In this document: positions 7,788 through 16,953 of the stretch, piece after piece | Position numbering within the stretch: the stretch's first letter is position 1 | How the letters are laid out: every line of letters begins with the position of its first letter | From: Nitratireductor sp. | GTDB lineage: Bacteria; Pseudomonadota; Alphaproteobacteria; Rhizobiales; Rhizobiaceae | Assembly: GCA_020637805.1 (NCBI GenBank) | Contig: JACKJU010000003.1 | Coordinates: 62,001-126,000 of the forward strand | Length of the DNA stretch: 64,000 nucleotides | Direction of reading: 5' to 3' | The notes under the pieces: generated by a model | Databases searched by the model: none | Told to the model about the DNA's origin: nothing | The model's input: the letters and a program-made list of their open reading frames with translations, nothing else | Translations under genes and position numbers: made by a program

Positions 7788-8897
7788 TTGAGTACCATCA
7801 ATTATCTCACCCGCATCGAGTTTGGCGAAGGCGAAATCGCGCGGCTGCCCGAGTTTCTCGCCCAGCTTGGCGTGAAGAAGCCGCTGATCGCTACCGACAA
7901 GGGCCTCGTCGCATCCGGCTTGGTATCGCGTGTCGCCGGACTTGCCGGCGACGCGGTCATTTTCGATGGAACACCGGCGAACCCGACCGAGGAGGCGGTC
8001 GTCGAGGCGCACCGGATGTATGCAGAGGCTGGTTGCGATGGCGTAGTCGGCCTGGGCGGTGGCTCCTCGCTCGATCTTGCCAAGGCGGTTCGCCTTCTGA
8101 CCGGCCATGAAGGGCCTCTGGAGCAATATACTGCCATATCCGGCGGTGTTGCGCGCATTCACGGCAATATCTGCCCCATGATCGCGATACCCACGACGTC
8201 GGGAACCGGTTCCGAAGTGGGGCGTGCTGCGGTCATCATCACCGCCGATGGCCGCAAGCTCGGTATCCTGTCGGGCTTCATGCTGCCGTCGATTGCGCTG
8301 TGCGATCCGGAATTGACCTATGGCCTGCCGAAGTTTCTTACCGCGGCTACCGGAATGGACGCGATATCGCATTGCCTCGAAACCTATATGGCGCCCGCCT
8401 TCAACCCGCCGGCCGAAGCGATTGCGCTGCACGGCCTCGACTGCGGACTGGGTGCCATCGAGAAAGCCGTTGCAGATGGCAGCGATATCGACGCGCGCCG
8501 GGACATGATGGTGAGTGCACTGGAGGGCGCGATGGCGTTCCAGAAAGGGCTTGGCGCAGTGCACGCCCTGACGCATCCGCTGGGTGCGATCCGCGAACTC
8601 AACCTTCACCACGGTACGCTCAACGCCGTTCTCATGCCCGCAGTTTTGCGCTTCAACCGCGAAGTCATCGGCTCGAAATGGGATGTTCTCGCAACCCGGA
8701 TGGGCGGCAGCCCGGACGACGTGATCGCTTCACTCAACAGCCGGATCGGCATGCCCTCGGGCCTGCGCGAAATGGGTGTCACGGAAGCGATGATGGAAGA
8801 GGTTTCCCACGCGGCACTGAAGGATCATTGCCACGCAACGAACCCCAGGCTTGCAAGCCGGCAGGACTATCTCGACATCCTGACCGCCTCTGCCTGA
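7788..8897 (+). CDS. Iron-containing (type III) alcohol dehydrogenase
   Basis: A 369-residue Fe-ADH. The nucleotide-binding GLGGGSSLDLAKA lies near residue 85. The metal ligands are the Asp and His of GMDAISHCLE and the two His in the segments AVHALTHPLG and NLHHGTLNA. It would reduce or oxidise an aldehyde/alcohol intermediate, as the last enzyme of the operon. The start chosen is TTG 7788 with GAGGAAA seven bases before it; an upstream in-frame ATG at 7689 would overlap the previous gene by 60 bases and add a tail foreign to the family. Confidence 0.88.
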   Translation: MSTINYLTRIEFGEGEIARLPEFLAQLGVKKPLIATDKGLVASGLVSRVAGLAGDAVIFDGTPANPTEEAVVEAHRMYAEAGCDGVVGLGGGSSLDLAKAVRLLTGHEGPLEQYTAISGGVARIHGNICPMIAIPTTSGTGSEVGRAAVIITADGRKLGILSGFMLPSIALCDPELTYGLPKFLTAATGMDAISHCLETYMAPAFNPPAEAIALHGLDCGLGAIEKAVADGSDIDARRDMMVSALEGAMAFQKGLGAVHALTHPLGAIRELNLHHGTLNAVLMPAVLRFNREVIGSKWDVLATRMGGSPDDVIASLNSRIGMPSGLREMGVTEAMMEEVSHAALKDHCHATNPRLASRQDYLDILTASA

Positions 8898-9185
8898 CCG
8901 CGTGCGCGTGACCACGGTGTTGCCGTGCTGGCAGCCGGGCACGCCAGTCTGCCTCGGGCTATGATCTTGCGCACCTCTTCATCGCGTCCGGAGAGACGCT
9001 CGGCTGAAATTCAGGCAGCGCAGGATCTTGCCGCATCGATCAATCACATCGCACTGTCCCTCGGTGGTGCCGTCACAAGAGAATACGGGGTTGCTACGAA
9101 GCCGGCCTAACTCTTCACCGGATCAATTTCAGAACGGTCTGTACGCAGTGTTGGCCGGAAGAAAAATTAAGCGGGAATTGTGCTC
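8898..9185. other. Convergent intergenic region, no gene seen
   Basis: A 288-base space between the converging alcohol dehydrogenase and Kef antiporter genes. A weak stem (CGTGC with GCACG over ten bases) lies near 8920-8945 without a T-run. The short open frame at 8925-9110 has no recognisable features and is not called. Confidence 0.4.
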
Positions 9186-11066
9186 TCACGCTTCCCGTTT
9201 GCCCAGCGCACGCTTCATGCTCGTCTTCAGCTCGGTTTCCCAGTTCTCAAGGTTGTTACGGATCAGGCGCGAATACTCGCTGTCATCGGCATGGGGGTCC
9301 TCGCTCTCGATGAAAGCCTGCGCCGTTTCAAGCATCGTTCTGCGGTCAAACTCCTCGAACACGCCGACGAGTTGTTCAGCCTTGGCACGCGTGTGGCCAA
9401 GTGCCTCAAACGCGGAACGCGCTGCACGAATGGAACTGTCATAGGTTTCGCGGATGATGTCGCGGCAACCGGCAGACCACAGATCGTAGACGTGCCATCG
9501 GTCAATGGCGCGGGCAATGACATGCACTTGTGGATGGTGTTCGTGCATGTAGCGCGCCAGTTCCGTCGCCGCTTCCTTGTTGTCGATCGCAATCACGAGG
9601 ATCTTTGCGTTCTCGATACCGGCAGCATGAAGCAGGTCGGGTCGGGTGGCGTCGCCGTAATAGGCGCTGAGGCCGAACCTGCGCAGCATCTTTAGCTGGT
9701 CATTGCTGTAGTCGACGACAGTCGTTTCGTAATCGGCAGCCTGCAAGGCGCGGTTCACGATGCCGCCAAACCTGCCATGGCCCGCAATGATGATTCCCGA
9801 TCCATGCGACACCGCGTCGGCTTCCTGGGCCTGTTGCTGGGAATACCGTGGCGCAATGACCTTGTCGTAGACAATGAAAAGCGCTGGCGTCAGCAGCATC
9901 GACATGGCGATGACGAGAAGCAGCAGGTCGGCAATCGCGGACGGCACCACGGCATTTGCGACCGTGAAGGAGACAAGCACGAACCCGAATTCGCCAGCCT
10001 GCGCAAGCCCGAGCGCGAACAGCCACTTGTCGCCACCGGACAGCTTGAACATCCTTCCCAGGCCCAGCATGACAATGCACTTCACCATGATCAGCCCCAG
10101 GGTCAGGCCGATGATCAGCAAGAGGTTCTCGCCCAGGAGCGCGAAGTCGATGCTTGCACCCACGGTTATGAAGAACACGCCGAGGAAAATGCCCTTGAAG
10201 GGCGCTATGTCACTTTCGAGTTCATGCCGGTATTCGCTGTTGGCCATCACGACGCCGGCAAGGAAGGTGCCGAGCGCAGGCGACAGTCCAACCATGGTCA
10301 TCAGCAGGGCAATGCCGACAACCATCATCAATGCGGTACTTACGAACAGCTCGCGCAGGCGGGCCCGCGCGATGTAGCGGAAAACCGGGCCGGTCAGATA
10401 CCGGCCGGCCAGAACAACCAGGCCAATTGCAGCCAGGGTGATCAGCGCGGTCTGCCAGCCGGGCAGTCCATCGACCAGGTTGAGGCTGAGGGCAGCCTCA
10501 CCATGCCCGCCGCCATGATCATCGCCTTGATGGATGGCGCTCATCAACTCGGGCAGCGCCAGCAGCGGTATCAGGGCAAGCATGGGAATGACGGCGATGT
10601 CCTGAAACAGCAGCACCGCAAAGCTCGCCTTTCCGCCATCGCTGCGCATGAGGCCCTTTTCATTGAGCGTCTGGGTCACGATGGCGGTCGACGACAGGGC
10701 GAATATAAGTCCAATCGTGAGTGCGATGGTCCAGGACTGCCCGAACAGCATTGCCACCGCCATGACCGCCAGTGCGGTTCCGGCAACCTGAAGACCGCCC
10801 ATCACGAAAATCTGCGCCCGCATCGCCCACAGTACTTTGGGCTGCATTTCGAGACCGATCAGGAACAGCATCATCACCACGCCGAACTCGGTGAAATGCT
10901 GCAGGGCTGCTACGTCCACACCAGCCCAATGCAGGACCGGGCCAATGGCGATCCCGGCAATCAGGTAGCCGAGCACGGACCCGAGCCCGAATCGTGAGGC
11001 GAGCGGGACCGCGATCATTCCTGCAAGAAACAGGGTGAACGTGATGAACATGAACTCGGCGGTCAT
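9186..11066 (-). CDS. Kef-type potassium/proton antiporter (CPA2) with RCK domain
   Basis: A 626-residue protein. About 12 membrane helices occupy residues 1-400, including the CPA2-type stretch FGVVMMLFLIGLEM, the LFALSSTAIVTQTL helix and FAVLLFQDIAVIPML. A cytosolic RCK_N domain begins near residue 410 with the Rossmann motif GHGRFG. A His/Gly-rich loop sits near residues 180-190. This is the KefB/KefC architecture, which in enterobacteria is gated by glutathione adducts of electrophiles. No KefF/KefG ancillary gene is adjacent. It is transcribed alone and convergently with the operon to its left. Confidence 0.9.
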   Translation of the reverse strand: MTAEFMFITFTLFLAGMIAVPLASRFGLGSVLGYLIAGIAIGPVLHWAGVDVAALQHFTEFGVVMMLFLIGLEMQPKVLWAMRAQIFVMGGLQVAGTALAVMAVAMLFGQSWTIALTIGLIFALSSTAIVTQTLNEKGLMRSDGGKASFAVLLFQDIAVIPMLALIPLLALPELMSAIHQGDDHGGGHGEAALSLNLVDGLPGWQTALITLAAIGLVVLAGRYLTGPVFRYIARARLRELFVSTALMMVVGIALLMTMVGLSPALGTFLAGVVMANSEYRHELESDIAPFKGIFLGVFFITVGASIDFALLGENLLLIIGLTLGLIMVKCIVMLGLGRMFKLSGGDKWLFALGLAQAGEFGFVLVSFTVANAVVPSAIADLLLLVIAMSMLLTPALFIVYDKVIAPRYSQQQAQEADAVSHGSGIIIAGHGRFGGIVNRALQAADYETTVVDYSNDQLKMLRRFGLSAYYGDATRPDLLHAAGIENAKILVIAIDNKEAATELARYMHEHHPQVHVIARAIDRWHVYDLWSAGCRDIIRETYDSSIRAARSAFEALGHTRAKAEQLVGVFEEFDRRTMLETAQAFIESEDPHADDSEYSRLIRNNLENWETELKTSMKRALGKREA

Positions 11067-11150
11067 TGTGGCCTCTCTGCGTTGTCAATTTCTGACGCCC
11101 CATGCCTGAACCAGCAGGGCAGGGTGGATTTCAATCCGGTTCGTCCGATG

Positions 11151-12065
11151 TCATGCCGCAGTGCTGGGATCGCCGGTTGCCCAGGCAACGCCCTGGCCCC
11201 GGTCCATGGTACGGATGGCTGCCATGTCGGCTGCATCTATTTCAAACCCCTCAAGGTCGATGTTCTGCTTCATCCGTTCAGGATTCAGGCTCTTGGGAAG
11301 GACGGCATAACCGTTCTGCACACCCCAGCGTAACAGGAACTGGGCTTCGGTCACGCCGTATTTGCGTGCGATTTCCGTGAAAACGCCGCTATCGGCCTTC
11401 ATCGCATCCGTCTTGGCGCTGGATTGTCCTTCCTCGGTCCGCCATGTGGAAAGCGGCACAAGGCTGCTGTAGGCAATCGGCGCAATCCCGCTTTCCTTCA
11501 TGTAGGCAATCAGTTCCGGCTTCTGTGACCAGGGATGCAGTTCGATCTGGTTGGCGTCCGGCGTCTGCAGTCCCGCCAGCCGTATCTCCTCGAGGTGGGA
11601 CTGGTTGAAATTGCTGACGCCGATGGAGCGCGCCCTGCCGGATTTCTGAAGTTCGATGAGCGCGCGCCACTGGGAGAGGCGCTCCGGTCCGCCATAGGGC
11701 GCATGGATCAGATACAGGTCCACACGGTCGAGGCCGAGCAGTTCCAGACTTCTCTCGAAATCGGCAATTGTCTGGTCGAACGTCCTTGGCGCATCTCCCC
11801 ATGCCGGATTGCCGGGCCAAAGCTTGGTCGTCACGAAGATGTCGTCCCGCGACAGGCCGGTTGATGCCAGTCCGGCCCGGATACCTTCGCCAACTGCCGT
11901 TTCATTCCGGTAGCCGGATGCCGTGTCGATGTGCCGGTAACCGCATTCCATGGCGGTCTGGACTGCTTTTGGCGCATCCTCGTTTGAAACCAGATAGGTG
12001 CCAAAGCCCACCGCCGGGATATTGACGCTGTCGTTGAGAGGAAAGCTGCGTGTCATGAGTGCCAT
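11151..12065 (-). CDS. Aldo/keto reductase
   Basis: A 304-residue AKR with the complete catalytic tetrad D47 (HIDTA), Y52, K81 (TTKLW) and H121 (LIHAP), and NADPH-site segments SIGVSNF near 150 and VLPKS near 255. The length is typical of the AKR5/2,5-diketogluconate reductase-like branch, so a keto-sugar acid substrate is possible given the idonate island nearby; this is only suggestive. It is divergent from an AraC regulator whose cupin-type sensor domain is commonly paired with AKRs. Confidence 0.9.
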   Translation of the reverse strand: MALMTRSFPLNDSVNIPAVGFGTYLVSNEDAPKAVQTAMECGYRHIDTASGYRNETAVGEGIRAGLASTGLSRDDIFVTTKLWPGNPAWGDAPRTFDQTIADFERSLELLGLDRVDLYLIHAPYGGPERLSQWRALIELQKSGRARSIGVSNFNQSHLEEIRLAGLQTPDANQIELHPWSQKPELIAYMKESGIAPIAYSSLVPLSTWRTEEGQSSAKTDAMKADSGVFTEIARKYGVTEAQFLLRWGVQNGYAVLPKSLNPERMKQNIDLEGFEIDAADMAAIRTMDRGQGVAWATGDPSTAA

Positions 12066-12228
12066 GATCGTCTCCGGTAGTTGATGAATGGAGATACCAA
12101 GCTAACGGGCGGGAACCGCAGACGCCTGCCACATCCTTCCAAACATCTGCCAATTCCTCCAATTCCCAGGAGAGATGCATGCCATTTGCCACAGAAGGTG
12201 CTACAAAAGGTCCAAAGAGGACGAGACA

Positions 12229-13110
12229 ATGCACTTCACGGACTTGATAGAACCGGCGCTGGCTTACTCGACGCGCGCCACGAAGGGGAGCCCGAATGCG
12301 CTTCCCAACCTGACCGTTCTGCAAACAGGCGAGGTCAGTGAATTCGATTCGGTGGTCTACAACCCGGTGGTATGCCTGGTTCTCCAGGGCGCAAAGGTTA
12401 CTGCAATCGGTGATCAGTCTGTGACCTTGCGCGCTGGCGACGCGCTCATCGTAAGCCACGATCTTCCTGTTCAATCGCGGATCATTTCCGCGTCCGCCGA
12501 CGCTCCATATCTGGCCCTGATCATCAGGTTGGAACTTGGACTTGTACGCAGCCTATATGAGCAGATCGCCCCGATTTCGGATGAAATCGCAATAGCGCGT
12601 TCCCTCTCGTCAGGCCCCGCAGAACCCGTCGTGGTCGAGTCGATCGCTCGCTATCTGGCACTGATGAACAATACCGTTGAAGCAGAAGTCCTTGGGCCGT
12701 CAATTCTGCGGGAGATCCACTTTCGCCTGTTGATGTCACCGGTCGGGGGCATGCTCCGCAGCCTGTTGTCGGTCGACAGCCATGCGAGCAGGATCGCGAG
12801 GGCAATCGTGCATATCAGAAGGGACTTCCGGGAAAACCTTGCAATCCCTGAACTCGCCCAGATGGCGGGCATGAGCCAATCCGCGTTTCACGGGCATTTC
12901 AAACAGGTGACCGGAACAACACCGCTGCAGTACCAGAAGGATTTGCGGATGATTGCAGCGCGCGACCTGCTGCGGGCCGGGCGTCACAGCGTGGCTTCTG
13001 CAAGTTTCGATGTGGGCTATGAAAGCCCCACGCATTTCAGCCGCGACTATCAGCGCAAGTTCGGCAAGGCACCCAGCAAGGAAACCGGTGCAGCTCTTGA
13101 ACGCGCCTGA
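12229..13110 (+). CDS. AraC-family transcriptional regulator with AraC_N sensor domain
   Basis: A 293-residue protein. Residues ~1-170 form the cupin-like AraC N-terminal domain (FDSVVYNPVVCLVLQG, then LRAGDALIVSHDLP), and residues ~190-290 the double helix-turn-helix (LAQMAGMSQSAFHGHFKQVTG, then VGYESPTHFSRDYQRKFG). The start is ATG 12229 preceded by AGAGGA; ATG 12175 would place its only Shine-Dalgarno-like bases against the codon. It is divergent from the aldo/keto reductase, so it is probably its activator. The 163-base divergent region shows no obvious palindrome. Confidence 0.88.
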   Translation: MHFTDLIEPALAYSTRATKGSPNALPNLTVLQTGEVSEFDSVVYNPVVCLVLQGAKVTAIGDQSVTLRAGDALIVSHDLPVQSRIISASADAPYLALIIRLELGLVRSLYEQIAPISDEIAIARSLSSGPAEPVVVESIARYLALMNNTVEAEVLGPSILREIHFRLLMSPVGGMLRSLLSVDSHASRIARAIVHIRRDFRENLAIPELAQMAGMSQSAFHGHFKQVTGTTPLQYQKDLRMIAARDLLRAGRHSVASASFDVGYESPTHFSRDYQRKFGKAPSKETGAALERA

Positions 13111-13156
13111 CGGGAGTCGGCGCGCGATGAGAGCAGATATTGAACCTATTACCTGT

Positions 13157-14182
13157 TCAGCCTTGTGTAGAGGCCCTGGCGATCAATTTGGGGCTTATCC
13201 GGACTACCGGCGATCCGGCTTCTAGCGCGTCCTGTGACAGGCTGGTCAGGACAACCTGCGCCGCGAGGCTCCCGATTTCGTAGCAATCCGGGTCGACGGT
13301 CGTGATTGGGGGGACACAAATTTCGCCGATCTCATATGCGCCAAAACCGGCGATAGCGAGGTCGGCCGGTACGGCAATCCCCCTGCGCTGGCATTCGGTC
13401 AGGGCGCCGAAGGCTGCAAGGTCCGAGACGCACATCACCGCTTCCGTGTCGGGCCATTGCTCCAGAAGTCTTTGCAATGCCCTCGCGCCTTCACGCATGG
13501 ATATCGGCGGCTGACCTGCCTCGACCTGCCTTGTGGGGTCGAGACCCTGCCGCTCCATCTCCGCCAGGAACCCCTTTCGCCGGTCATGGCCTCTGGTGTC
13601 GCGGCTGGCGTCACCGCCAATGAACGCGATCTTGTTCCGGCCTGTTTCAACAAGGTGGCGAACGAGCTGGGCAGAAGCTTCCGCGTTCGAAAACCCGACG
13701 ACCGTACCGATGGGATCCTTCGGCAGGTCCCAGGTTTCGATCACCGGGACCGCGGACGCTTCGAGGATGCGCCTGGTGGCAGGCGTGTGGACACCCCCGG
13801 TCACGATGATCGCTTCGGGCCTGCGCATGAGCAACTGGCGGACAAGGCGTTCTTCCTCGACAACATCGTAATTCGTATAGCCGAGCAGAACCTGCAGGCC
13901 GCGCTCGCGCAATCCGTCCGTCAGGCCGCGCACCGTGTCTGCGAAATTCGCATTGTTGATCGAGGGTATGGTCACCGCGACAAATCCGGTCTTTTTGCTG
14001 GACAGGCCCGCTGCAGTCTTGTCCATGACATAGCCAAGCCGGTCGGCGGCGCTGAGGATCGCCTCGCGTGTCTCGGCGTTGACGTAGCTCTCCGCCTTGA
14101 AGGCCCTGGAAACCGTCATCGGGGACACGCCGGCTTCGCGCGCGATGTCGGCCATGGTCGGGGCTTTCTTGCGGCCGCTCAT
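13157..14182 (-). CDS. LacI-family regulator, GntR/IdnR type
   Basis: A 341-residue LacI repressor. The N-terminal helix-turn-helix reads MADIAREAGVSPMTVSRAF, and the periplasmic-binding-protein-like sensor domain runs from residue ~63 to the end. It sits 56 bases after the last gene of the idnO-gntK operon, in the same direction, so it may be co-transcribed and act on that operon. The operator most likely used is the palindrome at 16775-16792. The effector is presumably gluconate, idonate or a phosphorylated form; this is inference from its neighbours. Confidence 0.9.
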   Translation of the reverse strand: MSGRKKAPTMADIAREAGVSPMTVSRAFKAESYVNAETREAILSAADRLGYVMDKTAAGLSSKKTGFVAVTIPSINNANFADTVRGLTDGLRERGLQVLLGYTNYDVVEEERLVRQLLMRRPEAIIVTGGVHTPATRRILEASAVPVIETWDLPKDPIGTVVGFSNAEASAQLVRHLVETGRNKIAFIGGDASRDTRGHDRRKGFLAEMERQGLDPTRQVEAGQPPISMREGARALQRLLEQWPDTEAVMCVSDLAAFGALTECQRRGIAVPADLAIAGFGAYEIGEICVPPITTVDPDCYEIGSLAAQVVLTSLSQDALEAGSPVVRISPKLIARASTQG

Positions 14183-14238
14183 CGCTCAAATTCCCTTTGG
14201 TCGCTGCGTGGAATGGCCATTGCCCCTTCGCTCCGGCC

Positions 14239-14577
14239 TCAGGAGACGGGTTCGAAGTTGTGAGCCGTCGTCACGTGGTGATGCACCCTGCCATCGAAAT
14301 GCCGGGCCAGAACCGCTTCGGTTGCGGCCCTGCTGACGAGGCGTTGCGGGCATTCAAGAAAGGTCTCGACGGCGGCCATGTCCTTGAAATCGATGGCTAG
14401 CATCAGGGGATAGGCGGGTGCGCCTTCGTCGCGCGACTCCCCGAAGCATATCCTGACCGCGAGTGCGCCGGGAAACGCCTGCCATGTCGGCACCATTTCG
14501 GCAATCACGTCCGCGCGGAACGCAGCGTCGTGGCCCTCGTGGATCGTTCCTTCGAACAATGCATATCGTGTGATCAT
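14239..14577 (-). CDS. Small dimeric alpha/beta-barrel protein, unknown role
   Basis: A 112-residue protein beginning MITRYALFEGTIHEGHDAAF, with a beta-alpha-beta pattern and a C-terminal histidine cluster (ARHFDGRVHHHV). The pattern fits the EthD/Dabb ferredoxin-like fold that forms dimers, though no family is certain. It overlaps the upstream dehydrogenase by four bases (ATGA), so it belongs to the gluconate operon. In such operons proteins of this size may be epimerases, mutarotase-like enzymes or binding proteins; function not assigned. Confidence 0.7.
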   Translation of the reverse strand: MITRYALFEGTIHEGHDAAFRADVIAEMVPTWQAFPGALAVRICFGESRDEGAPAYPLMLAIDFKDMAAVETFLECPQRLVSRAATEAVLARHFDGRVHHHVTTAHNFEPVS

Positions 14578-15461
14578 GAGAAGTTTTCCTTGTCAGGTCC
14601 CTTGAAGAATTCCATCACGGCTGCCTGGTCTTCGCCACCCAGACCAGCAGCCGTGAGCATCTTGTGAATTTCCATGCACAGCGCGGTCATCGGCATCGAC
14701 GTACCCGTCTTGAGCGACAGTTGCTGGGCGAAGGCCAAGTCCTTGACCATGTTGTCGATACGCCCGGTTCGCCGGTAGTCCTTGCTGGCAAAGCGCGGCA
14801 TGTATTCCTGCAGTAGTGCGCTGTCTGCGCGCCCGCCCTTGAGCGCGAGCGGAATCTTCTGCGCATCCACACCGGCATCAAGCGCAAGCTGGGTGGCTTC
14901 GGCGACCGCGATGAACCCCAGTCCGCACAGCACCTGGTTGATGATCTTCGTGGTCTGTCCAGCCCCGCTTGGTCCCATGTGTGTGTAGTTCTTCGCGACA
15001 TGCCTCAGGCATTCGTGGGCACGCTCCACGTCTTCCTCTTTCCCGCCCGCCATCAGTGTCAGTTCGCCAACCAGGGCCTTGGGCGCTCCGCCGGAAAGGG
15101 GTGAATCCACCCATGCGAGACCTTTTTCCTCTGCCTGCCGGGCAAAGGACTTCGTGCTTTCCGGGTCGATCGACGACATGTCGATGAAGACAGTCCCGGC
15201 TCGCGCGCCAGATGCGGCCCCATTCTCACCAAAGGCTGCCAGCCCGACGATTTTTGCCGAGTTCAGGGAGAAAATCACGAAGTCCGCATGGCTTGCAGCT
15301 TGCGCCGCACTTTCTGCAGCCTTGGCGCCGATTTCCACAAGAGCGCCAACCTTCGCCTCGTCGGGATCGTATACCTGCAGCCGGTTGCCGGTTTCCAGCA
15401 GCCGCGTGCCGATGGCCCCTCCCATCGCACCGGCTCCGATCAAGGCTACGTTCAACGTCAT
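14574..15461 (-). CDS. NAD(P)-dependent beta-hydroxyacid dehydrogenase (GarR/3-hydroxyisobutyrate dehydrogenase family)
   Basis: A 295-residue protein with the Rossmann motif GAGAMGGAIG at residues 9-18, the substrate-site segment DSPLSGGAPKA near 118-128, and the catalytic Lys in GQTTKIINQ near residue 170. Family members oxidise or reduce beta-hydroxyacids such as tartronate semialdehyde/glycerate, 3-hydroxyisobutyrate or 6-phosphogluconate-like acids. The four-base overlaps with gntK and with the small barrel gene tie it to gluconate/idonate use, perhaps through an alternative C3 branch. Confidence 0.9.
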   Translation of the reverse strand: MTLNVALIGAGAMGGAIGTRLLETGNRLQVYDPDEAKVGALVEIGAKAAESAAQAASHADFVIFSLNSAKIVGLAAFGENGAASGARAGTVFIDMSSIDPESTKSFARQAEEKGLAWVDSPLSGGAPKALVGELTLMAGGKEEDVERAHECLRHVAKNYTHMGPSGAGQTTKIINQVLCGLGFIAVAEATQLALDAGVDAQKIPLALKGGRADSALLQEYMPRFASKDYRRTGRIDNMVKDLAFAQQLSLKTGTSMPMTALCMEIHKMLTAAGLGGEDQAAVMEFFKGPDKENFS

Positions 15462-15958
15462 GCTTCAAGCTCCTCAAGCTTGCTGGTGATCTGATCTATG
15501 ATCGACGCCAGATCGCCATCGATCGAGATGATTACAGCGTCCTCATCCGCCTGCGGGCGTTCAAGCGTGGCGAACTGGCTGTCCAGCAGCGATAGTGGCA
15601 TGAAATGGCCGGTGCGCTCGGACATGCGTTTCTCGATGAGTTCGCGCGACCCGTCGAGAAAGAGGAAGCAGACTTTCTGGCCAGCGGCCTCGCGGATGAC
15701 ATCGCGATAGCTGCGTTTGAGGGCAGAGCATCCAATTGCGATTGTGCCCGCGTGATCGCGCAGGGATTGGCCAACCTGTTTCAGCCAGGGCAGCCTGTCC
15801 GCGTCGGTCAGGGGAATTCCGCTTTCCATCTTGTGGATGTTTGAAGCCGGGTGCAGCGCATCGCCGTCAATGAACTGCCAGCCCAGCCTGCTTGCGAGCG
15901 CGGTGCCGACACTGGTCTTGCCACACCCCGCAACCCCCATGATCACGAACTTGCGCAT
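15458..15958 (-). CDS. gntK: Gluconokinase
   Basis: A 166-residue P-loop kinase with Walker A GVAGCGKT at residues 8-15, the LGWQFIDGDALHP segment of GntK-type kinases, and CSALKRSYRD near residue 80. It phosphorylates D-gluconate to 6-phosphogluconate. The start is ATG 15958, whose A is shared with the TGA of idnO; longer open frames upstream would read through idnO. It overlaps the next gene by ATGA. The length is normal for bacterial GntK. Confidence 0.93.
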   Translation of the reverse strand: MRKFVIMGVAGCGKTSVGTALASRLGWQFIDGDALHPASNIHKMESGIPLTDADRLPWLKQVGQSLRDHAGTIAIGCSALKRSYRDVIREAAGQKVCFLFLDGSRELIEKRMSERTGHFMPLSLLDSQFATLERPQADEDAVIISIDGDLASIIDQITSKLEELEA

Positions 15959-16728
15959 CAAAGCGAAGCCGTTATGCCGCCATCGACATAGATCGTCTGG
16001 CCGTTCACGAAACTGGAGGCCTTGGAGGCAAGAAAGACACAAGCCCCCTGCAACTCCTCGACTTCGCCCCACCGTCCTGCCGGTGTGCGTCGCTCAAGCC
16101 AGGCCGAGAAATCCTTGTCGGCGACAAGGGCGGCATTGAGTGGGGTATCGAAATAACCAGGTGCAATGGCATTGCACTGCAGGCCATGTTTGGCCCAGTC
16201 GGTCGCCATGCCCTTGGTCAGATTTCCGACCGCGCCCTTTGTCGCGGTGTAGGGAGCAATCGACGGCCGAGCGAGGGAAGTCTGTACCGAGGCAATGTTG
16301 ATGATCTTGCCTTCCTTGCGTCCGATCATGTGTCTTGCGACGGCTTGTCCGACGTTGAATACAGAGGCGATGTTGGTTTGCAGGAGCTTTGCAAACGCAT
16401 CGGCCGGGAAGTCTTCGAGCGGTGCGCGGTGCTGCATGCCCGCATTGTTGACGCAGATATCAATGGGGCCATTGTCGCGCTCGTAGCCGTCGATATTGGT
16501 GCGCGCCGCCTCGTGGTCGGTTGCGTCGAATGCCAGTTGGTCGACCGTCGCGCCCTGCGCAATCAGGCTGTCTGCCGCGCTTTGGAGCTTCGACACATCC
16601 CTGCCGTTCAGAATGATCCGTGCACCAGCCTTCGCCATTCCTGCGGCAAGGGCATAACCGATCCCCTGCGAGGATCCCGTAATCAAGGCAGTGCGTCCTG
16701 TCAGATCGAACAGGCTGAGATCGGCCAT
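15958..16728 (-). CDS. idnO: Gluconate 5-dehydrogenase (SDR)
   Basis: A 256-residue short-chain dehydrogenase with GSSQGIG at residues 18-24, NNAG near 91, a Ser in NIASVQ and the YTATK catalytic pair. The opening FDLTGRTALITG and the NAIAPGYFDTPLN segment match IdnO/Gno enzymes, which reduce 5-keto-D-gluconate to D-gluconate. The start is ATG 16728 after GAGGAG; an ATG 30 bases upstream lacks a binding site. It is first gene of the operon idnO-gntK-dehydrogenase-small barrel protein-(lacI), divergent from idnD across an operator. Confidence 0.9.
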   Translation of the reverse strand: MADLSLFDLTGRTALITGSSQGIGYALAAGMAKAGARIILNGRDVSKLQSAADSLIAQGATVDQLAFDATDHEAARTNIDGYERDNGPIDICVNNAGMQHRAPLEDFPADAFAKLLQTNIASVFNVGQAVARHMIGRKEGKIINIASVQTSLARPSIAPYTATKGAVGNLTKGMATDWAKHGLQCNAIAPGYFDTPLNAALVADKDFSAWLERRTPAGRWGEVEELQGACVFLASKASSFVNGQTIYVDGGITASL

Positions 16729-16774
16729 GTGTAACTCCTCAAAGTTTGGTATCGACAATACGGATCAAGGCCTA

Positions 16775-16792
16775 TATGTTATCGATAACATA
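16775..16792. promoter_or_regulatory. LacI-type operator between idnO and idnD
   Basis: TATGTTATCGATAACATA is an 18-base perfect palindrome with the central CG of LacI-family sites. It lies 47 bases upstream of idnO and 162 bases upstream of idnD. It shares the core GTTATCGATAAC with the sites at 18429 and 21885. The E. coli GntR/IdnR operator has the same half-site layout (ATGTTA...TAACAT). Confidence 0.8.
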
Positions 16793-16953
16793 GTCAAGCT
16801 TCGATCAGTGTCTCCAAACGGTATCAGGCCTGAAAGGTCCGCCCGCACGAGACGGAAAAAGGCGGTCAAATTTCCGGATTGGGCTGGTCGAATTCAAGAT
16901 AAATTCATTCTTGCAGGCCCGCTGTTTTCGCGCGCCCGTTTCGGAGAAAACCC

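Noticed and set aside
8925..9110. A 61-codon open frame in the convergent gap
   Set aside because: No ribosome binding site, no recognisable fold, and it ends in the 3' region of the converging antiporter gene; treated as intergenic.
9777..10997. Long plus-strand open frame (406 codons) across the Kef antiporter gene
   Set aside because: It is the antisense shadow of a strongly conserved membrane protein; the product is Gln/His-rich nonsense without hydrophobic pattern.
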